Shown here: in pieces, positions 45,901 through 57,900 of the stretch
How positions within the stretch are numbered: position 1 is the stretch's first letter
How the letters are laid out: every line of letters begins with the position of its first letter
NCBI RefSeq assembly: GCF_031877795.1
Contig: NC_133954.1
Location: 6,787,256-6,851,255, forward strand
Direction of reading: 5' to 3'
From: Strix aluco
Taxonomy: Eukaryota; Chordata; Aves; Strigiformes; Strigidae
DNA length: 64,000 nucleotides
Translations under genes and position numbers: made by a program
The notes under the pieces: generated by a model
The model's database searches: none
What the model saw: the letters and a program-made list of their open reading frames with translations, nothing else
Told to the model about the DNA's origin: nothing

Positions 45901-48900
45901 GAGAAAAGTGAATGTCGCATCTTTGTAGTTTTCCTTTGGGCTTCTGCAAAGGTGAGAAAGGGCAGGAATAGGAATAAAATGAAGCCAGACCTCTGAGCTC
46001 ATTCTGAAACTGGGGTCTGGCAGTTGCCAGAGCCAGCTCGGGAGCACCCGGACACCCTGCCCGCATGGCGTGGCCACCCCTGTCCCAGCATCCCCACCCC
46101 ATCCAGGCCATGACACACCGGAGTCACCCCCAAAGCATCCTCAAAGGCCACCTTGGCGCGTGCTCACCAGGAGCGCCGCAGGCAAGCGGGGGCTGCAGAC
46201 GTCACCGTGTCAGCTGGAAGCTGATGTCTCTACCTATGAATGTCACAGACTGGGGACAGCCCTGCCTGCTATCTCGTGTCCCGTCCCCTCTGGCTCCCAC
46301 AAACCCTCGTGGCTCTGAATCCAGCCCCCAAACTGTCACCTGGGTGGTGGCATGTCCCAGGGCTGGTCCTGAGCCCCTGTGTCCCTCTCACCATGCAGGT
46401 CGAGGCATCACTGGAGGAGCAAAATTTCACGGAGCTGTGGGGGAAGAAAGCCAAGGAGCTCTACGGCAGCATCTGGAGCAACTTCAGTGACCCACAGCTG
46501 AGGAAAATCATTGGCTCCATCCAGACCCTGGGACCCTCCAACCTGCCCCTGGAGCGGAGAGAGAAGGTAGGCGAGGTGCTGGCAAAGCCCTGAGATTTGC
46601 TGGGCTGCTGCAAAACCCCTTAAAGGGATTTTTCCCAAATTTCCAGGCTCTGTTGCTGGCCTGTTGCCCCTCCATTGCATTTTGGAGGGTGTTCCCGGCC
46701 TCTGCAAAGGGAAGACAGTGACAGAGGGAGGAGATGGAGTGCTCTCTCTGGGGGATGTGGGGTGCCTGCTGGCCCCATTATCCAGCCCTAACCTCCTCTT
46801 GGAACTATCCCAGTGGGAACTGGAGATTTCTTGTTTATACGGAGCAGCCTTGGGTGTCACCTGGAGACCAGCCAGTCTGTGCCCATGGCCAGTGGCCATC
46901 TGGCCCAAACCCCACCCCAGGGCTTCTCAGGGATGCAGCCCCCTGAAAAGGAGGGCTGCTGTAGCCACTCAGCTCCTGAGCCCTCCCTGTGAGCCCAGAA
47001 GTGCTGTGCCTTAGTGACACAGTTCCTCACTAGGGACATCAGGACATCCTGAGCTTTCCCCATCACGGTCCTGAGCTTTCAGGGTAGTTTACCTAAATGC
47101 AAGGTGATTTTCATTTTGTGAAAATATTGTCCAGGCTGAGGCTGGCAGCCTCTTGCCTTTGCATGAGCACAGGGACGCTGGCACTGCCATCCCCTCCAGC
47201 ATGGCCCATGGCTCCCTGACAGCCCTCCCCACCGAAACCCTGGCAAAGCCCTGTGACGAAGGACAAAGCCCTTTCCGGAGAAGCGTCAGCCCTGGTTCCT
47301 TCCAGGAAACCCATGCCTGCCCTCTCCCAGATAACAGACAGCATCATGTCTCCTCCCTGCACATCAGCCATGTCTCACCCACCCCTGGGCAGCTCCATTC
47401 CGCAGCTGCCACCATCCCCTGTCTCCATCCCCTTCACCCGTCCAGAGCAGAGCGATGGGAGTGGAGAGAGGGATGGAGCAGAGGAATTTCCTTCCCTGGG
47501 AATGGACTCCCCAGGCAGGTTCCAGGAAACCCCCTGTTGCTATTGTTTGCTGTTGTTGAAGTTCACAGAAATAAATCCCCCTCCTCCTCCTGCTTTTCTT
47601 GTTATTTTTTTTTACCCACTTAGATAAACAGGCTGTGCCACAGCCTTGTTGACAAAGAGTTTTATAAATAGTCCCACTCCGGGACGCCACGAGCACAAGT
47701 GCCGTGTTTGGGGGGGGGTTCAGCGAGCGGCTGTGCACGGGTTGTCTGTCCCAGAGAGCCTCCCTGCTCCCACCATGTGATGGGTGCAAAAAATCTGGGT
47801 GATAACATGCTTATTTCACCAAAAACACACTGTGTAAACACACCAATCCTCCTCCACATCCCTCCGGACACAAACACTCCAGAGCTGGGAAGTCTGTAGA
47901 TCCCTCCTGAAGGGCCATTCCCATCCCCTTCCAGCCCCAACGTTTTTTTCTTCCCTGTAGTACAACACCATCCTGAGCAACATGGACAAAATCTACTCCA
48001 CAGCCAAGGTGTGTCTGCCCAACGGTACCTGCTGGGACTTGGAGCCAGGTATGGTCGCTGTGCCCCCACTCCTGCAGGGTGCTGAGCACCCTGTGGCCAT
48101 GAGCTGGTCATGGTCCCCACATCCCCAGTGGGTTGGGGTTGGTAGGTCCCACCCATGTTCATTGGGGTTGTTCCAGGGCAAAGATGGGTATTTGGGTCTG
48201 CCCCAATGGTGGTGGCACCTTGGCAGAGCTATGGGATGTGACCCCCTCTCCTGCCCCTCTCTCATGTCCTACTTGTCCCCTCTGTCCCAGACATCTCGGA
48301 TATCATGGCCACCTCTCGCAGCTACAAGAAGCTGCTCTATGCCTGGGAGGGGTGGCACAACGCCGCGGGCAACCCACTGCGCGCCAAGTATGAGGAGTTT
48401 GTGAAGCTGAGCAACGAGGCCTATCAGATGGATGGTATGAGCAGAATGGGGGGACGCAGGGGGTGGTTAGGGATCAGGGGTGGGAAGCGGCGCAGTGGGG
48501 TGCCCTGCTGCTCTCCCCATTCTGCATGCAGCTGGGCATCCGACTTCCATTTCCCCGGTGTCAACACTTTAGGGAAAGGGCAAATACCCTACTGCTATCC
48601 TCTGGTCCCAGCTCTTGGGGCTGGGTGGGTGGAAAGCGCCTGGGGGTCGGTGCCAGGGATCATCACTGCCTCTCTGGCAGGATTTGAGGACACAGGCAGC
48701 TACTGGCGCTCCTGGTATGACTCAGCCTCCTTTGAGGATGACCTGGAGCATCTCTACAACCAGCTGGAGCCACTCTACCTCAACCTGCATGCCTTCGTCC
48801 GGAGGAAGCTGTATGACCACTATGGCCCTAAATATATCAACCTGAAGGGTCCCATCCCTGCTCACCTCCTGGGTAAGAGGAAGGACCACCAACCTGTGCC

Positions 48901-51900
48901 CAGGGGTGCTGGTGGGGCCAGAGGAGCACACGCAGGGCCATAGTGGGACAGGGAGTTCCCAGTCATCACTGTGTTTCTCTTCCTCCCAACCTACCACCAG
49001 CTCTGCTCCAGCTGTTTTCTCTCCTCAGGCAACATGTGGGCTCAGCAGTGGAACAACATCTATGACCTGATGGTCCCCTACCCCGGGAAGCCCAACCTCG
49101 ATGTCACAAGCACCATGGTGCAGCAGGTGATGGGCTCAGGGACTCACTGGTGGCACCAGGGGAACAAAGCTGGAGGGGGTGTTGGCCAAGGCTTGTGCAT
49201 AACATTGAGTGGTTTCTCATACCTGCATAGGGGACAGCAGAAAAGCCATGTCTGGGAGGGGAAGGGACAAAGAAATTATCCCAGTCCCCCTCTGGCAATG
49301 ACCAAAGAGGCAGTGGGTGGGCAAAGAGGAAGGACAGTGTGGTGGAACTGGTGCCAGTCCCTGGGTTGGGGGCTGTGTCCACACCATCACACAGCTCCAA
49401 GCCCTCCTGGGGCATCAGCCCTGCTCCCCTCTCCTGTCCATGCTGGGCACCAGCACCACTGTTCACTGGTTCTTAGGAACGCTTACCCCATTTCTGGGGC
49501 CAAGGCTCCCCATTAGGGTGAGGGGACAGGACCCTTGTCCCTTGGAGGGACCCACCTCATCCTCACGGTGCTGGGAGAGCATCAGAGACACTGTCCAGCG
49601 CATGGGCAGCCCCTTCCTCAGCCATAACCTACTGCCTGCTGCCCACCAGCGCTGGAATGCCACGTACATGTTCCGGGTCTCAGAGGAGTTCTTCACCTCC
49701 CTGGGGCTGCTGGAGATGCCCCCTGAGTTTTGGGAGAAGTCCATGCTTGAGAAGCCGACGGATGGGCGGGAGGTGGTGTGTCATGCTTCAGCCTGGGACT
49801 TCTACAACCGCAAGGACTTCAGGTGCGTGGAGGCATGCAGGGGCCCAGGGCTACAGGGTAAGACCCTCCTCCATCCCCCTTGGTGGTCACCATTTTGGGT
49901 ACCCCCAGCCTGGCCATACAGCCCAATCTGCCACTTTCTGGGGTACAGTCTTGGGGCACGACACTGCCCTGCCTTCCCCTCCACTGGGTCTTTTCCCTTC
50001 CCCATGGGGTGCTGCCACCTCCTCAGAGGCCCTGGAGGGTCCTTCCCATCGAGGGGGGGCACAGGCAGCCAGGGTCCCTCACCAGCTCAGGCAATGCTGT
50101 GTTTTCACCCGGCAGGATCAAGCAGTGCACGACGGTGACCATGGAGCAGCTGTTCACAGTGCACCACGAGATGGGCCACGTCCAGTACTACCTGCAGTAC
50201 AAGGACCAGCCTGTCTCATTCCGCAGCGGGGCCAACCCTGGCTTCCATGAGGCCATTGGCGATGTCATGTCCCTGTCTGTCTCCACTCCCAGTCACCTCA
50301 AGAAAATTGGTCTCCTCAGCAGTGCCACTGAGGACACAGGTATGGAAGCTGCCCTGAGGAGCTGGGTGGCCAGGAGGGCTCAGGCTCAGTCTGGCAACGC
50401 AGCCCAGAGTAGGCAAGACCCTATGGCTGATTGTGTGACTTTCATCCACGCTTAGATCCATGCACAACTCCTTCTTGGCTCCATGGGTTCATGTAGGGAT
50501 ATGGTGGAGTTGAGAATGGTCAGTGTGAGGTTAATGGTTGGACTAGATGATCTTCAAGATCTTTTCCAACATAGATGATTCTGTGATTCTGTGGTTCTAT
50601 GTAGGATCCATCTTGTCTCCATGGCTTCATGCACAACTCTTTCTTGGCTCCATGAGTCCATGTAGGACCCTTCATGATTCCATCCTCTTCACCCCTGAGG
50701 GCAGGAGAGATGCTCTCCAGAGCCTGTCTGTTCCTTTCCCTTCCCTTCTCCATCAGAGCCCCAAACCTGGAAGCAACATCTTTGTACTTGATCAGCTGTG
50801 ACCTTTCGAACATTCCCCCTTCCCTTGCCAAGAAACATCCAGCCCCGGAGCTCCCGGTGTAGCTCTGCGGAGGTGGCACTGAGCGCTTATGTGCAGAGTC
50901 ACGAGGACAGTCAGCAGGTGACATGTCTGCCTGCCAGCCGGCACGGTGGAGGTGGATTTGTCGCTGCAGGGCACTGCTCGGCTTGGCAAGTGTCTCTCCC
51001 TCCGCCCATCTCTCAGCCGACACGTCAAAGCAGACAGCAGCAGAGGAAACCAAGTGTCTGCAGACTCCTGCCGCAGGCGGCTGCTTTGTGGAGGAGGGAC
51101 AGTCCTGGGGTCCTCCTGCCTTGTCATTAAACACGTTTCATGATGGGGAAGCCATTACAGCAGCCAAGAGCATTTGGGCTGTTGTTGCATAAACACCACG
51201 GAGCAGATGGTCCCAGCCTCAAGGCGTTGCTGCCCAACTAACCAGCCCTTGGCAGCCATGCCACCACAGCGATGGCAGCCAACAGCCCCTCAGGGCAGTG
51301 CTGCCAACCCCTCTCTGACCCCACAGTTTCAGCTGGGTCTCCAGCAGGTCCTTCTCCAACCTTCCTTCCCCAGGTTTCCTTGTGGCAAAGGGGAAACCAG
51401 ATCTCACCATCCTCTGTGCTCCCCATGACATGGCGGTGACTGTCCCAGAGTTTACTCTGGTTTTGGGTCTAAACCATGAGAATCCTTGCAGTTGTGTGAC
51501 AGACATGCAGCCCAAAGCCACTTCACCTTGAGTCCCCCAGGCTGAACGTGGGAGGAGGGAACCATTAGAATTACACTCACCAGAGACTTTCTCACTCTGA
51601 GGGCCAGGCTGAAGCCAAGGGGACACCGAGCTTGTCGCTCCCATCATCCTCACTCAGTAAAAAGGCACGTGTTGCCCCAGGCAGGAGCTGCATCTAGAAA
51701 AATCTCCTGTGTCCTACGCGGCCTTCTCTAGGGAGTAAAATTATATGTTGAAATGCTGCCCCCAATGAGATTTGCTCACCCTCTTGTCCACAAAAAGTCT
51801 AGTGTCCATACCACTGTCCAGCCAGAGTTCTTCCCAACCTAGTTCAGGCTCTGTTTCATGCAGAGAGCAACATCAACTACCTGCTGAAGATGGCTTTGGA

Positions 51901-54900
51901 GAAGATCGCCTTCCTGCCCTTCGGCTACCTCATCGACCAGTGGCGCTGGAATGTGTTCAGTGGCCGCACACCCCCAAACCGTTACAACTACGACTGGTGG
52001 TATCTGAGGTAGAGGACAGTCACCAGGGGTGGATGGGGGTGTGGAAGGTGGGGTGTGCAAGGAGCGAAGTCAGGAAAGAAGAAAGGAAGGAAAAAAAGGA
52101 AAAAGCAAGGGAGATGGTTGGAAAACAATGGATAGATGGGTGGGTGGGGTGGACGGGTAGATGAGTGGGTAGGTAGATGGATGGATGGATGGATGGATGG
52201 ATGGATGGATGGATGGATGGAGAGATGGATGGAAGGAGAGATGGATGGAAGTACATGGAAGTACACTCTAATTGTGTCAAGTTCTTCAGCCTTGCCTTCC
52301 CGTTCCCTGCCTCGTTTCATCTGCCTCCCTCTTTACAGCTCATGCCCTTGTTCTCTGTTGTCTGCAGAACCAAATACCAGGGTATCTGTGCTCCAGTTTC
52401 AAGGAACGAAAGCAACTTTGACCCTGGGGCAAAGTACCACATCCCTGGGAACACCCCTTACATCAGGTAGAGGAGGTGCTGGCAAGGGGATGGAGACTCG
52501 GGGAGCAGGGGGAGTCGGGGCTCAACTCTGCGGGAAGGGACTGGGATGTGTTACTCCTGCTCAAGACACAGACACTATCCAATGCTTGGGAGCACAAATG
52601 GTGGGGACCTGACATGTGACAAGGTGCCTTCTCCCACACTCTAGGACTTGTTTGCTTCCTTTTTGTCCCCAGCGCTCACCTTCATGGGTTTCCTTGACAG
52701 GTACTTTGTGAGCTTCATCCTCCAGTTCCAGTTTCACAAGGCGCTGTGCCAGGCAGCCAACCACACTGGTCCCCTGCACACCTGTGACATCTACATGTCC
52801 AAAGAGGCTGGAGCCAAACTCAGGTGGGGACAGAGGAGGGTTGGGACAATTGCCATGGGCAGATGTGTGCATGGAAGCTGATGGTGTGCAAAGGAAGGAA
52901 GGAAGGAAGGAAGGAAGGAAGGAAGGAAGGAAGGAAGGAAGGAAGGAAGGAAGGAAGGAAGGAAGGAAGGAAGGAAGGAAGGAAGGAAGGAAGGAAGGAA
53001 GGAAGGAAGGAAGGAAGGAAGGAAGGAAGGAAGGAAGGAAGGAAGGAAGGGAGGAGGGGAGGAAGGGAGGAGGGGAGGAAGGGAGGAAGGAAGGGAGGAA
53101 GGAAGGGAGGAAGGAAGGGAGGAAGGAAGGGAGGAAGGAAGGGAGGAAGGAAGGAGGGAAGGAAGGAAGGAAGGAAGGAAGGAAGGAAGGAAGGAAGGAA
53201 GGAAGGAAGGAAGGAAGGAAGGAAGGAAGGAAGGAAGGAAGGAAGGAAGGAAGGGAGGAAGGAAGGAAGGGAGGAAGGGAGGAAGGAAGGGAGGAAGGAA
53301 GGAAGGAAGGAAGGGAGGAAGGAAGGAAGGAAGGAAGGGAGGAAGGAAGGAAGGAAGGAAGGAAGGAAGGAAGGAAGGAAGGAAGGAAGGAAGGAAGGAA
53401 GGAAGGAAGGAAGGAAGGAAGGAAGGAAGGAAGGAAGGAAGGAAGGAAGGAAGGAAGGAAGGAAGGAAGGAAGGAAGGAAGGAAGGAAGGAAGGAAGGAA
53501 GGAAGGAAGGAAAAGTGGCTATGGAGATGGCTGGAGAAATAGCTTTGCAGATGGATGAATGGATGGATGGAAATACATGGAAGCACTGGGGTGGGGTGAG
53601 TGGTCCTCACCAGAGCACTGCTGTTGTCCCTGTCATGAGCTCCCACTCAGGCAAAAGGTCACTAAAGCACTTTTGGTTCCTACTGACTCCCTGGGTGTTA
53701 ACAAATGCATGAGTAGGTGATGGGGAGTCCTCAGTCCCCGTATGCAGGACAGATGGGGGCTTCAGAGCCAGTTCCCAGGTTCCTGTCCCACTCAGGATTA
53801 GCATCTTCAACCCTTGCAATGCTGAGATACCACCACTGCTTTTCTCCCATCCATCCTCTGGCCTCATGCTGGCTCTTGCTGCCCCACTCCTTTGCAGGGA
53901 AGTGTTGAAAGCTGGGTCTTCCAAGTCGTGGCAGGAAATTCTGTTCAACCTCACTGGTATGGATAAGATGGACGCTGGGGCCCTCCTGGAGTACTTCAGC
54001 CCTGTCACCAAGTGGCTTCAGGAGCAGAACAACAAGACCAAGGAGGTGCTGGGCTGGCCTGAGTTTGACTGGCGTCCCCCTGTCCCTGAAGGCTACCCTG
54101 AAGGCATTGGTAAGGCTTCAGCTCCATCCTGACTCTGGGGAGGGGCAGGAAGATGTCTCTGAAAGGACATCACTAACCATCAGGCAGGACAGTGCTGAGG
54201 GAGGTCTCTGCTGTGGGTGTGGGAGGTCCCCATGCCAGGAGAATGAAACAACCAGCTCCATGTGGAGTCCCAAAGGGTGCTGCTTGTCAGGAAGCAGCTG
54301 CCATCACCAACCCCTTGACGTACCATTGTGTCCCTGCCGCTGTAGTAATGCCATCAGTCATGGTGTGACAGGTCATTTATCTTCAGCTGTTTTCTGCTCA
54401 CATGGGAGGGTCTAGGGCATGCAGCTTGTCCTGTTATCCCTTCATCTGTCCAACAGGACACCCCAGCTGTGTCTCTCTGCCCCCATTTCTTGGCTCAACC
54501 TGCCCCCAAGTTGTGGCATCCTCCAATGAACCTGCAGTTCTGGGAAAAGCTGAACCATGGCTTCTCCATGGGGTGATGCTCTTGCAAAGAGAAGGACTGT
54601 CCTGACCTTCCCCCGCTCTTCCCCCATTTATCTCCTTCTCTAGACAAAATAGCAGATGAAGCACAAGCTAAAGAGTTCTTGTCCCAGTACAACAGCACGG
54701 CCGAGGCAGTGTGGAACGCCTACACCGAGGCATCCTGGGCCTACAACACCAACATCACCGACCACAACAAGGAGGTCATGGTATGGGAATGACCCTGGGG
54801 CTGTGTGGGGAGAGGCAACAGCCAAGGCAGGCAGCTGGTACCCAGGGCATATTTCAGATGAGCTCTGAAAGCCAGGGCAGTCTCTGCCCCTAGCCAAGGG

Positions 54901-57900
54901 GTAATGTTCTCACCCAGGAGGTGTCTTTTCCATGAAAAACCTTGTCATGCCACGAGGTACCCACAAGGGCAGCCATGGGGAGGTTGTCAGTCATGGCATG
55001 CCAGGTGGTGTTTCTAGTGATGCCCTTGAAGATCTCCTTGAAGTAACTCCTTTCTGTCCCCTCCTGCTCTTGCAGCTGGAGAAGAACTTGGCCATGTCCA
55101 AGCACACCCTTGAGTATGGCATGAGGGCCAGGCAGTTCGACCCCTCCGACTTCCAGGACCAAAGCGTCACGCGCATCCTCAAGAAGCTGAGTGTCATTGA
55201 GAGGGCAGCCCTGCCTGAGAATGAGCTGAAGGAGGTGAGCTGCAAGGGGACAGAGCAGGATGGGCAGTCCCTTGCCACTACCCTGGGTGGGGACACAGTT
55301 TCTCCCAACTTTTAGGAAATGTCACTGAGCAGCCACCCCTTACCCTTGAACAAAGTGATAGTTTGGTACCTTCTACACAAAGCCATGATCCTTGTGTCCA
55401 GGATTTCCCACCCAAAGGTTGCTAGCCCAGGCTGCAGTGGGGCCTGGCTGCTTGGGTGACAATGGTTGCTGGCCCCAGTCCCTCCTATATTGACTCCATT
55501 TTGTCTCCATTTGGGGTCACATTTAAGCTTGGAAGGGACCAGAGGAAAATACTGGAGAACATCTCAATGGGCTGTGACATCCTCCAAGAGCAGGAGTAAG
55601 ATAACCAGCTCACATGATCTGATTTTCTTTGCAGTACAACACCCTCCTTTCAGATATGGAGACCACGTACAGCGTAGCCAAGGTCTGCAGAGAGAACAAA
55701 ACCTGTCATCCTCTGGATCCTGGTAAGATTTGACAGGGTGTCCAGTGATTCATCTGCAGCAGGCCCGGAAAGGAGGGGTTTTTAACAGGGACATGGGGAA
55801 AGGTCATGAAGGGACCTTCCCACCTTCTCTGCGATGGCCCCTGAGCAGCACATTGGGTCTAGCACCATTGCGTCAGTCCAGCCCATCCGACAGCACCACT
55901 TTGGCAACATTGCTCTCCCTTCAGATCTCACGGACATCATGGCCACCTCACGGGACTATGATGAGCTCCTCTTTGCCTGGAAGGGCTGGCGGGATGCTTC
56001 TGGGAAGAAGATTAAGAACAACTACAAGCGATATGTGGAACTGAGCAACAAGGCGGCTGTGCTCAATGGTCAGTGTCCTGCTCCCTCAGAGATCCACCAT
56101 GGTCTTAGCACCCTGTGAACAGAGGATTGGGCTGATCGTCCAACTCATGGCCGAAATATTGAGGGTGTGGAGGTCCCACTAACTCCCATGAGATCCATTA
56201 TCTCATAGAGATGGAGGGACCTGGGTGCCTGGGCAGCAAGACAAACTGCTGTCCAAGAAGGGCAGTGTCTGACAGCTTCTGGTCTTGCCCTGCCACAGGC
56301 TACACGGACAATGGGGCCTTCTGGAGATCCCTGTATGAGACACCCACCTTCGAGGAAGATCTGGAGAGGTTGTACCTGCAGCTGCAGCCCCTGTACCTCC
56401 ATCTGCATGCCTACGTACGCCGGGCCCTATACAAAAAGTATGGTGCAGAGCACATAAACCTGAAGGGTCCCATCCCTGCTCACCTGCTCGGTAAGGGCTC
56501 TGCTCGAGCAGAGCTGTCTCCCACCAGGCAGTTTGCTCCAAGTCATGCCAAGAGCTGAGCTCTGGCTGAAAGGCCAAGACCCCATGAGGTGGGTCTGCAG
56601 AGACCAGTCTGCCCCAGGAAAGGGCAACACAGTGTGACTTTCTCTCTCCTGCACGGACAGGCTCCTGCTTGCATCACCCATGTGCAGGCAGGGCAAGGAC
56701 CAGGCAGGGTGATCCACCTTGTGCAGGAGTCAGGAGTAACTGGATGTCTTTGCTCTTCTCTCCCTGTCTCCCTCCTGCCATGCATTGTCCTCCTGTGCTT
56801 CCCAGGCAACATGTGGGCCCAGTCATGGTCCAACATTTTCGATCTGGTGATACCTTTCCCAGATGCCACCAAGGTGGATGCCACCCCGGCCATGAAAAAA
56901 CAGGTCAGTGCTTTTCCAGGCTGCTCTGGGCAAGCCCTTTGGGACCCAGAACCCTTCAGCTGTTGCCACCACCTATGTTGCCAAATGCTCTGGTGCTGCC
57001 AAAAAACCTCCATGCCTCTTCCATATTCTCTACCAACCTGGGTATGCCAAGGGATGGATCCAGCTCTAGCTGCCCCCCTGCCCAGAGAAACAAGGCTGTC
57101 CCTGGCCTCCCACCCTTCCCACAGACCCCAGTACCCCTAGCATCCCCCTCTGCCCCTCACCAGGTCCTCTGTCTGCTCTCTCCCCAGGGCTGGACACCAA
57201 AGAAGATGTTTGAAGAGTCGGACCGTTTCTTTACCTCTCTGGGCCTCATCCCCATGCCACAGGAGTTCTGGGACAAGTCCATGATCGAGAAGCCAGCAGA
57301 CGGGCGGGAGGTGGTGTGTCATGCCTCAGCCTGGGACTTCTACAACCGCAAGGACTTCAGGTGCCCATGGGGAGAGAGTGGTGGCTCCAGCTGACGTGGT
57401 GCTGGGGCAGGTAGCAATGTCTTGGGAGAATAAGGGCACGTGGCCTGATGCCACCCCAGTGTCTCTTGCCCTGTGGCTGCAGCAGCCCCACTCTGGCATT
57501 GCCACTGGTGCCCAAGATGCGGGAACTGCTGGCAGGAGTCCCCATGGTGGACAGAGGGCAATCAATGCCTTTCCTGCCATGGAGAATGGAAAAGACAGTG
57601 AACAGGGACATGGAATGGGCAGAGGCAGCAGGAGATGCAGGAGAAAATAGAGAGACCAACCCAATGGAGTAGGACCAGTCCAGCCTGGCATCAGATGTGG
57701 GGTGGGGGCATATGGAAAGGGAGGCCAGAGGGAAAAATAAGGAGTTGTGATCATTCCTGGAGATTTTTACCCCAGCACTACCCTCCCTTCTCCCCACATG
57801 TCATGATCCAGGATCAAGCAGTGCACCGTGGTGAACATGGACGACCTAATCACAGTGCACCATGAGATGGGCCACGTCCAGTACTTCCTGCAGTACATGG

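Larger units (their letters stand above)
50340..51863 (+). other. ACE intron 8 with a CR1 fragment
   Basis: A 1.5 kb intron. It holds a CR1 3' end (50496-50603) between two copies of a 40-bp direct repeat. The rest, including ORFs around 50798-51130, resembles no gene. Confidence 0.75.

Noticed and set aside
52784-53558. Long ORFs of repeated Lys-Glu-Gly-Arg on plus and Ser-Phe-Leu-Pro on minus
   Set aside because: They are translations of the GGAA microsatellite in all frames and have no coding signal.
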